Source: Actinernus sp. WN-2022 (lineage: Eukaryota > Cnidaria > Anthozoa > Actiniaria > Actinernidae). From it: a stretch of 64,000 nucleotides of DNA. A program made the translations under genes and the position numbers. Below are positions 23,277 to 33,117 of this stretch, piece after piece. The stretch spans positions 85,665,740 through 85,729,739 of the forward strand of contig JAOWCC010000577.1 in the NCBI GenBank assembly GCA_030867875.1. Direction: 5' to 3'. How positions within the stretch are numbered: position 1 is the first letter of the stretch; every line of letters begins with the position of its first letter. The notes beneath the pieces are model-generated. The model saw nothing but the letters and a program-made list of their open reading frames with translations. It did no database searches and had not been told where the DNA came from.

Positions 23277-23475
23277 GTGCACCCTTCATTCCAGCAACAG
23301 AGCACTTGGCTTGAGGGGGTAAAGGGAGATTCAATCAGTGACCTGACTAATGACGGCCATACTTCCCTTTTGAAACAATTGAATACCCCTCAGAGAAGCC
23401 TGGATCCATCCCACAAATTCTGTTATACATTCATAGTGCCAATATCACAATACGCCTTGTCCTCCTTATGCCCTT
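23277..23475 (-). pseudogene. 3' stub of a fourth copy of the tandem gene family
   Basis: The plus-strand stretch TAGTGCCAATATCACAATA..CCTTGTCCTC (about 23439-23471) aligns with the last 12 or so codons of gene C (EDKEYCDNGT); here the frame reads EDKAYCDIGT. The flank below it (CCCCTCAGAGAAG and about 150 bp more) also matches the 3' flank of gene C at 47800-47944. The gene body is missing above 23475. This is a truncated copy, closer to C than to A or B. Confidence 0.6.
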
Positions 23476-23587
23476 GAAGTTATGGATCCTCATTTCCCCC
23501 TTTTTTTATGGCCGCTCACACTTCACACCTGAATGTGCCTCAAAATTATACGTGACGAAAATATTAATGCGTGAAACGTGATGCCGA

Positions 23588-23609
23588 CCCCCCCCCCCCC
23601 CCCCCCCCC
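23588..23609. repeat. Run of 22 C
   Basis: Homopolymer on the plus strand. Overlapping poly-Pro and poly-Gly ORFs are artefacts. The length may vary or be misread. Confidence 0.9.
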
Positions 23610-23613
23610 TCCC

Positions 23614-23880
23614 ACTATTATAACAATAGTGTGTCTGTCGAGGGATTATTATAACAAGTGTGTCTGTCGAGGCACTATTATAACAATAGTGTGTCTGTCG
23701 AGGCACTATTATAACAATAGTGTCTGTCGAGGCACTATCGGCCAATGTGAGGTAATAGTCCTCCACTGAGCACTATTATAACAATAGTGTGTCTGTCGAG
23801 GGATTATTATAACAAGTGTGTCTGTCGAGGCACTATTATAACAATAGTGTGTCTGTCAAGGCACTATTGGTTGTTTCACC
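23614..23880. repeat. Tandem array of a short hairpin unit
   Basis: About seven units of roughly 32-38 bp built on CACTATTATAACAATAGTG, itself a hairpin, followed by TGTCTGTCGAGG. The same words form the tips of foldback family P nearby (GTGTCTGTC, ATTATA.AA), so the array probably arose from P ends. Confidence 0.7.
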
Positions 23881-23902
23881 ACAACATTTTTGTACACTCT
23901 CG

Positions 23903-24170
23903 TTGGCCAAAAGCGATCATGTGGCGCAATAGTTGTCATCCACAGAAGCAAACTATCAGGCATTATAGTTCACAACAAAATTTTGGCGTGCGCTCATTGG
24001 CCAAAAGCGATCATGTGACGTGATAGTTGTCGGCCGCGGCGGCTAACTATCAGACGTTATAGTTCACCACAAAATTTTGGCGCGTGCTCATTGGCCAAAA
24101 GCGATCATGTGACGTGATAGTTGTCATCCACGGATGCAAACTATCAGGCGATAGTGCCCGCTGAGAATGG
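23903..24170. repeat. 94-bp tandem repeat, nearly three units
   Basis: TTGGCCAAAAGCGATCATGT recurs at 23903, 23997 and 24091, an exact 94-bp period. Each unit contains TGATAGTTGTC, ACTATCAG and CACAACAAAATTTTGGCG-type sequence, with the inverted motif pair GATAGTT/AACTATC. Confidence 0.8.
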
Positions 24171-24198
24171 AAGACAATTTTGTGATGAACAATAATGA

Positions 24199-24382
24199 CA
24201 AATAGACTGTGTTTGTCTCGGGAACTATCGGCTGATAGTTTCCCTTGGAAATTTGATCTTCTTAAAACTAGCATATAAGCCCTCGAACTTCGTTCTCGGG
24301 CTTATATTTGTTTTAAGAACATCAAATTTCCATCAAATTGCCGATAGTTCCTCGACGGACACAGTCTATTTGTATAATAGTG
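24199..24382. repeat. Foldback family P, copy 1
   Basis: Arms AAATAGACTGTG...CTATCGGCTGATAGTT...AAATTTGAT.TTCTTAAAAC and their complement, with tip GAACTTCGTTCTC. About 184 bp, no ORF of its own. Confidence 0.8.
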
Positions 24383-24423
24383 CCCGCCGAGCACGAAAGA
24401 CAATTTTGTGTTGAACAATAATG

Positions 24424-24590
24424 CAAATAGACTGTGTCCATCTCGGACCTATCGGCTGATAGTTTACCTTGGAAATTTGATGTTCTTAAAACTAGCATTC
24501 TCGGGCTTATATTTGTTTTAAGAACATAAAATTTCCACGGGCACCTATCAGCCGATAGTTCCAAGACGGACACAGTCTATTTGTATATTA
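24424..24590. repeat. Foldback family P, copy 2
   Basis: Same arms as copy 1 with a shorter tip (ACTAGCATTCTCGGGC). It ends directly at the start of family Q (24592). Confidence 0.8.
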
Positions 24591-24591
24591 G

Positions 24592-24897
24592 TATAAACCA
24601 ACTAGTGGACTATTACGAATCCTGCATTCTGATTGGTTACTCTACTATAGGTCTATTTGTGATAGCCTTTGGTAGAGAAAAACCGCACGCCTTTTCACGA
24701 AATAATAACATTTTTCAACTTCAATTTGTTTCTTTCTATAATTTTCTACTGTCCGAGTTAGCAGGTAGTTAGTTTATACTAAAACAATTAGACCTCTCGC
24801 CCTCATGGGCTATGAGTTAAATAATAGTCCATTCGGTTGCGCCTCATGGGCTATTGACTCGTAGCCCATTGGGGCTGTGGGTCTAATTGTTAAATAG
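24592..24897. repeat. Repeat family Q, copy 1
   Basis: Starts TATAAACCAACTAGTGGACT and ends GGGTCTAATTGTTAAATAG. It contains ATGGGCTATGAGTTAAATA / TATTGACTCGTAGCCCAT arms. Related copies, in the other orientation, lie at 45395-45914 and 49899-50143. The 63-codon ORF at 24581-24772 is unsupported. Confidence 0.75.
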
Positions 24898-25018
24898 TTT
24901 CCCTCAGAAATTTGATGTTCTTAAAACTAGCATAATATTATAAGCCCTCGAACTTCATCCTCCGGCTTATGTTTGTTTTAAGAACATGAAAATTCCATGG
25001 GCAACTATCAGCCATTAT
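24898..25018. repeat. Foldback family P, copy 3 (partial)
   Basis: TTTGATGTTCTTAAAAC...GTTTTAAGAACATGAAA arms with the P tip. It lacks the outer CAAATAGACTGTG ends and abuts Q copy 1. Confidence 0.7.
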
Positions 25019-25433
25019 AACCCAACAATATTTTCTCTCGTGTGTGATTGGTTGAATGTGTCATGTGACCTAATAATTTATATTCTCTGTGAGCGGGAAA
25101 TGTCAGCGGATACACATCCATGAGTGTATTAAGCGTGCATCAAAGAAAATACTTCAAGGATGACAACAACAATAACCTACATTGTGGCATCGGAATATGC
25201 CCTGATATTTGTCCTTGGACATTATCATTCTGATCCTCGAAACTCGCTCTCGGGAACTGTTCTCTTCTCAGAACAGATAATGTGCGTGGACGAAACATCA
25301 GGGCATAATTATTTCAATGCCACAAATAGGTTTATTGTATTTGTAGTCCCTTAACAGACACACTATAAATTGTCTAATTTGTTAAAATAGAAACATCAAG
25401 TTCATAGTCAAATAAGATCAAAATAAATTATTC

Positions 25434-26322
25434 TTAACTTGTGCTAATATCACCATCCTTGACCTCAATGGATTCTGCTATTTCCATACATTTCTCCTTC
25501 CAAAATTGTACCTCTTTCTTGCATCTTCTTAGTTCTTTTTTATCTTCATCAAGACGTTTTCCGAAATCTTTTCTAGACATATATCTTCGGGGGCATCTTG
25601 GTGCCAAAGTCCCCTCAGGAGAATTGGCCTTATGTTTTCTCCTTTCATTGTTCACCTTGAGGAAGTATGCACAATTGGCACAGTATGTACCAGCAGAAAC
25701 AAAAACTAAACATTTTGAAGAGAAAGTTCTCAATTCCTTTGGACTCTGGGGTAGTGAGAAGTCTTTGACAAAGCCAGTTTTATGTGGTAACACTGTAACA
25801 ATCTCTTCTAAAACCAGACCTCTGCACAATGTTAGACTGTCAAACAACATTAACAAGTTGTATATCTGGCGTGATAGCGGTATATCCTGTAAGACATCCA
25901 TGATATTCATGTCATGATGCAGGTCCAGTTTACACCCATGACAACTTACACGATGTGCTACCTCACCATCTACATTCTTCTCAATCGAAAGTTCAGTAAT
26001 TACTCGTTGTTCATTTAGCTCCCACTTCTCATGTCTGATAAAACATATTCTGTCACGGCTATCGGCAATCTGACTCCATCCATCTGGCATAGCTTTGGTT
26101 AAATTCACGCATCGTTTTAAATGCAGATAACCTCCTTTTGTCTGTCCACGAGAACCCCTCCTAACTCGCATAACTTTCTCTCTCCAAATCTCTTGAACTA
26201 TTTTCCCCAATGTACTCTGGAAGAGAGAACTAGGAATAGCATCCACATTTTCCTTTGCGTGTGACAAAATATCCTCTACTAGTACGCAGGCATCCTTGAC
26301 ATGTTTATAATTCATGATCATC
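25434..26322 (-). CDS. Gene B exon 2 (terminal), tandem two-exon family
   Basis: Open frame of 295 codons preceded by TTTATTTCACAG|G, the same acceptor as gene A. Joined to exon 1 at 40594-40670 it gives 966 nt, 321 residues. Approximate full-length positions: lysine/arginine-rich RVRRGSRGQTKGGYLHLKR near 78-96; CHGC at 153-156; leucine-rich LLMLFDSLTLCRGLVLEE near 182-199; YCANC at 239-243; basic ERRKHK near 252; coiled coil from about 276 to 315 (KKELRRCKKEVQFWKEKCMEIAESIE). It lacks the SKETL residues that A and C have after the first basic stretch, an in-frame loss. No stop or frameshift, although its 14-kb intron is full of transposons. Function unknown. The opposite-strand 158-codon ORF is a shadow. 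Confidence 0.75.
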
Positions 26323-26441
26323 CTGTGAAATAAAGGACAAAATACATAATTTATGAGGAAAATAATATTCCTTTTTCAGTCATTTCCAGTCATTTAGGAT
26401 CCGAGCGAGTGGTTAAACTGAATGGCTGTGTGCAAGAAGGC

Positions 26442-26614
26442 GTAAGTGACTCCTGGTCATGTTCTAAATTCTCCCTTAGAAAACAGAGAATTTGAAGGAG
26501 AGTTTAGAATTTACAAGAACAGACTGGTCTGTCATGGGCCAGTTCTTAAATGGAATGCATCAGTTCGAAGGTCCATCTGGAAAGCACCCTTAGAATGTGA
26601 TCAAGAGTCACTCA
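26442..26614. mobile_element. MITE in gene B intron
   Basis: Ends GTAAGTGACTCCTGGTCA and the near complement TGATCAAGAGTCACTCA, with TTCTAA / TTAGAA inside. The gene A intron lacks this block between its equivalents of GGTTA and CACCCATTTTGCAC, so it is an insertion. Confidence 0.6.
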
Positions 26615-27304
26615 CACCCATTTTGCACACAGCTTATTATTTATAGTGCCATGTTAAGCACTCTACCATCTGATTTTGGATCAGTATTTTACCATTCACT
26701 GCATTATACATTTCCATATTTATTTACAACCTTATTTCAGTGGTTTAGCACATTGCTCTTCTGAGAACAGGTGTCTTTCATACTTCCTTTGAACTGATCG
26801 ACCTTGATCTGCCTGTTACTGCAGTGGCCGAGCGGGATCTGTTGAGTCTAGTATGTTGTTCTTGTAACATAATGATTACGTGGGAGCAAGAGTCAGTATT
26901 CTGTTGATATTGTGACTCATGGTTTCATATTAACTGCATTGCTTTTGACCTTTCTGTCCACGAACCTGACTTTATTAGCTGGATTTGTCATGAATGCTCA
27001 GGATCATCGCTACACGAGTCTGTTAGTTCTTCAAGTGAAATTAACTTTGGAAATTTGTCTCAAAATGAATCTATTTCATCCTCATCGTTTTCGGCGTCAA
27101 GTGAAGATTCAAACTGTCGTACTGCTACTGGTCTCGAATCATATTTTGATTTGTCACTCACGTTGAAGGGTCTTAGATTTGGACACTGGAATATTAACCA
27201 TCTTACCAGGAGTAAATTCGAACAGATCAAGATGTTTTAACATCAATATCAACCAATCTGGATGTTTTATTTGTGTGAAACTTTCCTAAAGCCTATAAGG
27301 ACTG

Positions 27305-28091
27305 AGATTTGCTTTCCTCTAAAGTTGGCCAAAGAACGCACTTCCCTTTAAGATCTGCACACAATTTTACTTTATTTCCTACTCGTACGGAAAGATTTAA
27401 GAAATCATTTTTTCCATCTGCAACGAAATTATGGAATACCATTGATATCGTGACACGAAATCATTTAAAAGTGCTTTAAAAAGTCATTTTGATATTCAGC
27501 AGTACAATAACATTTACGATTATTCTCTTGATAGAAACTCCTCTATACTACATACTCATCTTCATCTGAATACTTGCTCACTTAACTACCATCTTTTTAG
27601 AATTAACTGTAAACCAACTCCAACATGTGATTGTGGTTTTAAAATCGAAAGTATAAATCATTTCATGTTTCATTGTCCTCGTTTTGTTGCCCAAAGAGTA
27701 AAGCTGCTTTCCTCTGCTGCACATATTTTTGCTGACAGATGGTCTCGTTTATCCGAAATTCAAAAGAATGACATATTTTTGCATGGTTCACCTTATTTAA
27801 CACCGAATCAAAATTCTGAAATGTTTTACCATGTTCAATACTTTATTAAAGACTCTAAACGTTTCCAGTGATTTAAATTATATAAAATACCAACTGTAGT
27901 GCCTTCTGTCAGCCTATATATTTTCTTATTGATCTACAGTGTACATCAAATTGTTTTTACTTTTCTTTGTAATATGAGTCATATTTGTATGTCCCATTGT
28001 CACACCTGTAAATAAAATCAGTGTAAGCCCCCTAGATGAGCTCCCATGCTCTTGGGGCAAACGCCGAGAATATATGTTTAAATTTAAAAAA
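27305..28091 (+). mobile_element. Nested 3' fragment of another non-LTR element
   Basis: Flanked by AAGGACTG at 27297-27304 and 28092-28099, an 8-bp target duplication. The interior reads a C-terminal CR1-like segment (27665-27871 and upstream; TCDCGFKIESINHFMFHCPRF with its Cys-His pattern) and a 3' UTR with AATAAAATC and GCTCTTGGGGCAAACGCCGAG, ending A-rich. It is 5'-truncated, in the same orientation as its host element, and interrupts the host's endonuclease frame. Confidence 0.8.
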
Positions 28092-28509
28092 AAGGACTGT
28101 GACTCCTTATATTTAATTCCTGGCTATACTCTACAGCGAAAGGATCATTTGTCCAAGGCCGGTGGAGGAATTATGGTGTATTGTAGGGATAATCTGAATT
28201 TCAAACGCCAATTTGATCTCGAACAAAATTCAACGGAAGTTCTCTGGTTGGAAGTATTTCGCTATAAATCAAAACGCTCTCTGTTACTTGCTGGTTGTTA
28301 TCGCCCTCCATCATACAGTAAAGATCAACCAGACTGTGAAATAGTGAGATGCATTGAGTCTGCCTACTTAACTAATAAGGAGGTTATTTTGACCGGTGAT
28401 TTTAATATTGATTATTCATCACCAAAGAAATTTGCTAATCATCATGTTTCGAAAAGTTTAAAAACTATGCCTTTTAAGCAGCTAGTAATTGAAACAACTA
28501 GACCAGTTA

Positions 28510-28834
28510 GGGAAGAGGTCAAAACAATGGTACTCTGGCGGGACCCAATTTTGATTGAAGGGGGGTTGTACCCGGAATCCACCACCTATTTTGGGGAAAT
28601 CTAGATTTTTGACCACAAATATCTTCTTGAAAAAAATACTTATTGAAGAAGTAACTATATTTCTAGTTTCTACAGACAGAGAAGAACGTGTGTCTGCATT
28701 AAAATCAGGTATCCCTATTTCACGACACGAGAAAATCACCCTCGAAAAAAGGGGTAGGGAGTATTACCCGCCACCCACCACCTCCCCTCACAAAATTGGG
28801 TCCCATTCGAAATCCATTGTTTTGACCTCTTTCC
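28510..28834. mobile_element. PIF/Harbinger-like MITE nested in the retrotransposon
   Basis: Terminal inverted repeat of 21 bp, GGGAAGAGGTCAAAACAATG versus GGAAAGAGGTCAAAACAATG, flanked by TTA at 28507-28509 and 28835-28837. A 3-bp TTA duplication with GG-starting ends fits PIF/Harbinger. 325 bp. A second inner inverted pair is GGACCCAATTTTG / CAAAATTGGGTCC. The ORF at 28555-29112 is a chimera running out of this element into the endonuclease frame. Confidence 0.8.
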
Positions 28835-31436
28835 TTAGAGGTACATGCTTGGATCACCTTTATCCGAACAAAAGCAAATACATTAGTAATGTCGCAGTCC
28901 ATGATTTTGCACTCGCCGATCACTTGCCGGTATTTGCTGTGCGCAAGTACAACAATAAACGTTTTCAATCAAATTGTCACAACACCATAACCTATCGGGA
29001 TTTAAAGAAGCTTAATGTATGTGACTTCAAAACCTCGCTGGCTAATGCCCCTTGGGACGGTGCGTTCATATTTGATGATAACAATGACTCTTACTTGGGA
29101 GAGCTTGTTTAATGATGTTATTGATAAACATGCACCTCTCAAACAAAAGCTTATCGCCAAAGCCAAACAACCCCACTGGATGTCAAATAAAATTCAATAG
29201 TTAAAAAGGAGGGACAACTTGCTCTCTAAAGCAAGGAAATCTGAAGATCCTGATGCATGGAAAGAATATCGTGCTGCGAGAAACTTGGCAGTAACTTTGA
29301 TTGAAAAAGTGAAACGAACATATTATAAATCTGCTTTTAAGGATAGTAAAGGAGACACTAAGTCCAATTGGAAATGGATTAAGTCTCTTAATTACAGCAA
29401 ATCTACCAGACAACCAGTGTCTTTGTTTGATGGAACAAACTTGATTGAAACCAGTGCCGAAATTGCCAATTGTTTCAACATTCATTTTACATCAGTTGCT
29501 GCTACAATCAATTCCATCCTACACAGCTCTGTCAATGTTTGTGATTTCACGAAGCTACGCAAGTTTGTCTCTTCAAAGTTCGCAGACACTTCTACTCAGT
29601 TTTCCATACCATTCATATCATCTGAGGCTGTTATAGAATATGTATCTAAAATATCTTCTAACAAGGCAGTTGGCGTTGATGGCATAAGTGCAAGGTTGTT
29701 AAAGATTGGAATCAATAGTTAGCACCGTCTATTGCAAAGTTGATTAATACATCGATAATAACTCAATCATTCCCTATGATGGAAAACAGCAAAAGTGATT
29801 TCCTTATTTAAAAGGGGAGATGCATCTGACGTTAACAATTACCGGCCAATTTCCATTCTGCCCATTCTATCAATGAAAGGTAATTGAAAGGCATATTCAT
29901 AACAGCGTGTTTCAATACCTAACTGACAATAATTTAATCTACTCTAATCAGTCTGTATTTCGGCGTAACTACAGTACCGACTGCTCTAGCCTATATTTTA
30001 GATACTTTGTTGTTTAATATTGATGGCAATCGCATTAATGGCATGTTACTTGTTGATTACATGAAAGCCTTTGATATGGTGGATCACTCCATCCTGCTTC
30101 ACAAGCTAGAGATCTATGGGTTTGATTCTCAGGCGATCGGCTGGTTTACATCATATCTCTCGGACAGAAGACAGTATGTCGTCTACAAGGGCCATTCTTA
30201 CTCCATGAGATCTGACAATAACTGAAGGGATACCACAGTTCAATATTGGGCCCGCTACTTTTTATATCCTTCATTAACGATTTACCCCTACATGTTAACT
30301 CACAATTAGACTTGTTTGCTGATGATACAACACTATTAACTGCTGTTGATTACAGTGATGCGAGTGAGCTTAATATTAGATTGTCTACTGAAGCATCGAA
30401 CGTTGATGATTGGGCTACAGCCAACAAGCTCCCCCTCAACTGCTCTAAGACCAAAACTTTGCTAGTTACTGGCAAACATCTTCAAGCGAAGCTCTCTCAT
30501 GCAGATCAATCCCTTGTAGTTTACGCTAATGGCAGTAAAGTAGAGCAGGTTAAACATGCAAAGCTTCTTGGCTTAGAATTGGATGAGAATCTAAATTTTA
30601 ACCATTATACCGCTAACCTTTGTAATAAGTTGTCCAAACGAATCGGTATTTTTAAAAACATTAAGTCATATCTGCCATTTAAAGAACGCGTCTTATCTTA
30701 TACTGCTATGATCAAGCCTTTATTAATGTACTGTAGTACAGTTTGGTCTTGCTGCAACAAAGATAATCTGGACAGAGTTTTATCTCTCCAGAAAAGGGCA
30801 GCCAGAGTTTTACTAGATGTGCAGCCGAGACATTCATCTGTGGATCTATTTAATTCTCTAGGTTGGCTGGCATTTTATACTGAAGGTGATATCAGAAAAT
30901 GTGTTTTAGCTTTTAAGCATTGTGTTGGTGAAACACCAACCTACTTTATTGATATGTTAGTGCTCAATAGTGATCGTCATTCCCGAGTTACTCGTAATGC
31001 GCATTTTAGTTATGTTTCTCCTAAGTACGCGTGTAAAACAAAAGGTGGCAGATCATTTACAGTCTCAACTATTAAATGCTGGAACTCCCTACCCTTCTAT
31101 ATTAGATCATCCTCTTCCGCAAAATCTCTTAAAACTTCTCTGTATAAGCGCTGCCTGGCCTACCAAAAGGAATGCAATACTTTTATACCATTTTTGGAAA
31201 CCCAATTTCACGTATCCTAAAGTTTTCTTTTCTTTAAGTCTTTTTGTATTTTCATTACTATTTATAGTTAGTGAATATTGTTTAATCATAATTTTACCTT
31301 TATGCCCTTATAATTGTATTTTGTTGTAGTTGTTAGCTTCTATTATTGTATTTATTAGCTTAGGAGGGCCACAAGTTTATTAGTGCTCCACTATTGAGTG
31401 TTACCCTCTCGAAATAAAGTTTTCATTCATTCATTC

Positions 31437-31763
31437 AGTATCTGGACCCAGCATCCCTTGCAGGATTGCACTGTAACAGACCCTTGGCATACAGTATATA
31501 GGGAGTCTAGTAATGGATTAATACATCAAACATACCAAAACATCTCACTCGCTGCCATTCTTACAGTAGTTTACTTTCATTGGCTACTTTAAAGTGCCCC
31601 AATATGATCACATTTTGAGATGGTGATATTTTTAGGTATTTGTAAAGTGAAGTTGCTATATTTTTTGCCTGTCTCAACCGTTTTTCAATATGACGATGGG
31701 AAGTCTTAGGTTTTGGGGTCCGAATCGTGAGTTTTTATATCTGCACTGAGCCCAATCCGTTCC
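31437..31763 (-). other. Gene B intron, continuation of the conserved block
   Basis: AGTATCTGGACCCAGCATCC onward matches the gene A intron at about 7880-8033. After about 31590 the similarity ends, at the point where gene A carries its piggyBac-like element. Confidence 0.7.
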
Positions 31764-32114
31764 AGACACCGCGGCAAAACGGTATGCTCCGCTGGCCAAA
31801 AGAACGAAGGCGCTGCTATCAAATACAAATTACCGAGGGTTTCAACTTTTTTAGTAAATAATTTTATAACTTAGTAAACTCACAGTGAATTACAAATTAA
31901 GAAAACTTCAACCTGTTAAAGTCTTAGGCTTAGCTTTTAAGTAGTTTTCTTATTTTTTGACAAAACAGTTCACATATAGATACTTTTAAGCAGAAATTTT
32001 AAAATTACGGGTATGTGCCTGTTGTTTCATTTCAGTTTTCGCGGGAAACTGGGGGCGGCCGCGCGCCGACAAGAAATAGCAAATACGCATGCGCGTAACG
32101 TTTTGCCGCGGTGT
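31764..32114. mobile_element. MITE with 10-bp flanking direct repeat
   Basis: Inverted ends ACACCGCGGCAAAACG (31766) and the complement ending at 32114. The direct repeat AATCCGTTCC lies at 31754-31763 and 32115-32124. Duplications of 9-11 bp are usual for Mutator-like elements; two extra bases (AG) sit between the left repeat and the left end. The right part is CpG-rich (GGCGGCCGCGCGCC). Confidence 0.6.
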
Positions 32115-32124
32115 AATCCGTTCC

Positions 32125-33113
32125 TTGACAGAGCCTGTACAGAGCTAATTTTCAGTGGAAGTGACATCATTTTCTCAACTCAACAATATGTGAGGATACT
32201 TTTCACACAAACCTTTGCATGGATTTATAAGTAAAGTTTTACTATTTTTGCCACAAAGGAAAGAAAAGAACGAAGTTTAGTATAAAAATAATGCCTTTAA
32301 AAGAGCGACAGGTTGTGAAAATGACGTCACAACAGCAAACAGCTGGACGAAAATCGTGAATATTTTGTTGGGAAATAGCTTACGGTACTCCTACAAATTG
32401 TATCTCGAACAGACTTCTTCTCTCTCTGAAATTGGACAACAAGCTGGAGAGATGGTTGAAACACTGAACTGGAGATTCTTGTCAGAAAGATGGAGTAACA
32501 AAGAGGAAAAAGGAACTCAATGTAAAGGGCTGTTGGACATCATTAAGTCGCTGGCTTAACAGTTGAACGATTAGAACTGCTTGACTAAAAGGTGGTACAT
32601 TATCGCTGGAGATTTACACATAGTGACATCTTCAGGCAAACCAAACTTAATATTATGGAGCTAAGAAGGTCATATCGGTAAATTTCAGGGTCTTGTTTGT
32701 GCTTTGCATGGGGACTTATCAAAAGATTCTTAAGAAGGAACCTTATGGCATTCTCCTGTCGAACATTTTGCTGGGTACCCACAACAACTATTTTTGGCCC
32801 ATTTATGTCGAGTCCGAAGGTAATCCAAAATGGAATCAGGTTATGTCCATGTTAGCTATGGGGATAGCTCGCAATGATTTCTGAAACATCTCATTTTCAA
32901 AACGCAAAGCATCTGAAACTCAGTCGGCCATGCAAGAACTCTGATTTCCAATGAAAATAACTGAAGGTGTGAAAGCTTAAACAATGTTTCTTTGTGGAGT
33001 ACACTATAGCATGAAGAAAATTTTTGATGAGTGAAATGGCTAATACATTCAAATTTGAAAAATCAATATGGCAATGAAAGGCAAAATATACATAACAAAA
33101 TTACAAATGGACC
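32125..33113. other. Gene B intron; no feature recognised
   Basis: Only ORFs of 60-70 codons without recognisable content. No terminal repeats or splice-consistent exons were seen. Confidence 0.4.
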
Positions 33114-33117
33114 TTAA

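Larger units (their letters stand above)
26855..31436 (+). mobile_element. CR1/L2-type retrotransposon inserted in gene B intron
   Basis: Flanked by AGTAT at 26850-26854 and 31437-31441. Joining the flanks gives exactly the uninterrupted gene A intron sequence. The 3' end is AATAAAG followed by (ATTC)n. Coding order: endonuclease start (27055-27240, LRFGHWNINHL), endonuclease core (28074-28510, KAGGGIMVYC, VILTGDFNID; LADHLPVFAV after a break), linker (29219-29722), RT (DYMKAFDMVDHSILLHKL near 30060; GPLLFISFIND, LFADDTTLL in 30246-31220) and a C-terminal domain. The FADD box is intact, but stops and frame changes interrupt the frame. Two later insertions sit inside: 27305-28091 and 28510-28834. 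Without them the element is about 3.46 kb. Confidence 0.88.

Noticed and set aside
23578..23769. Poly-proline ORF and the opposite poly-glycine ORF
   Set aside because: They arise from a run of 22 C next to tandem repeats.
28555..29112. 185-codon ORF as a separate gene
   Set aside because: It begins inside a MITE and crosses its right end into the endonuclease frame of the host retrotransposon, so it is a chimera.
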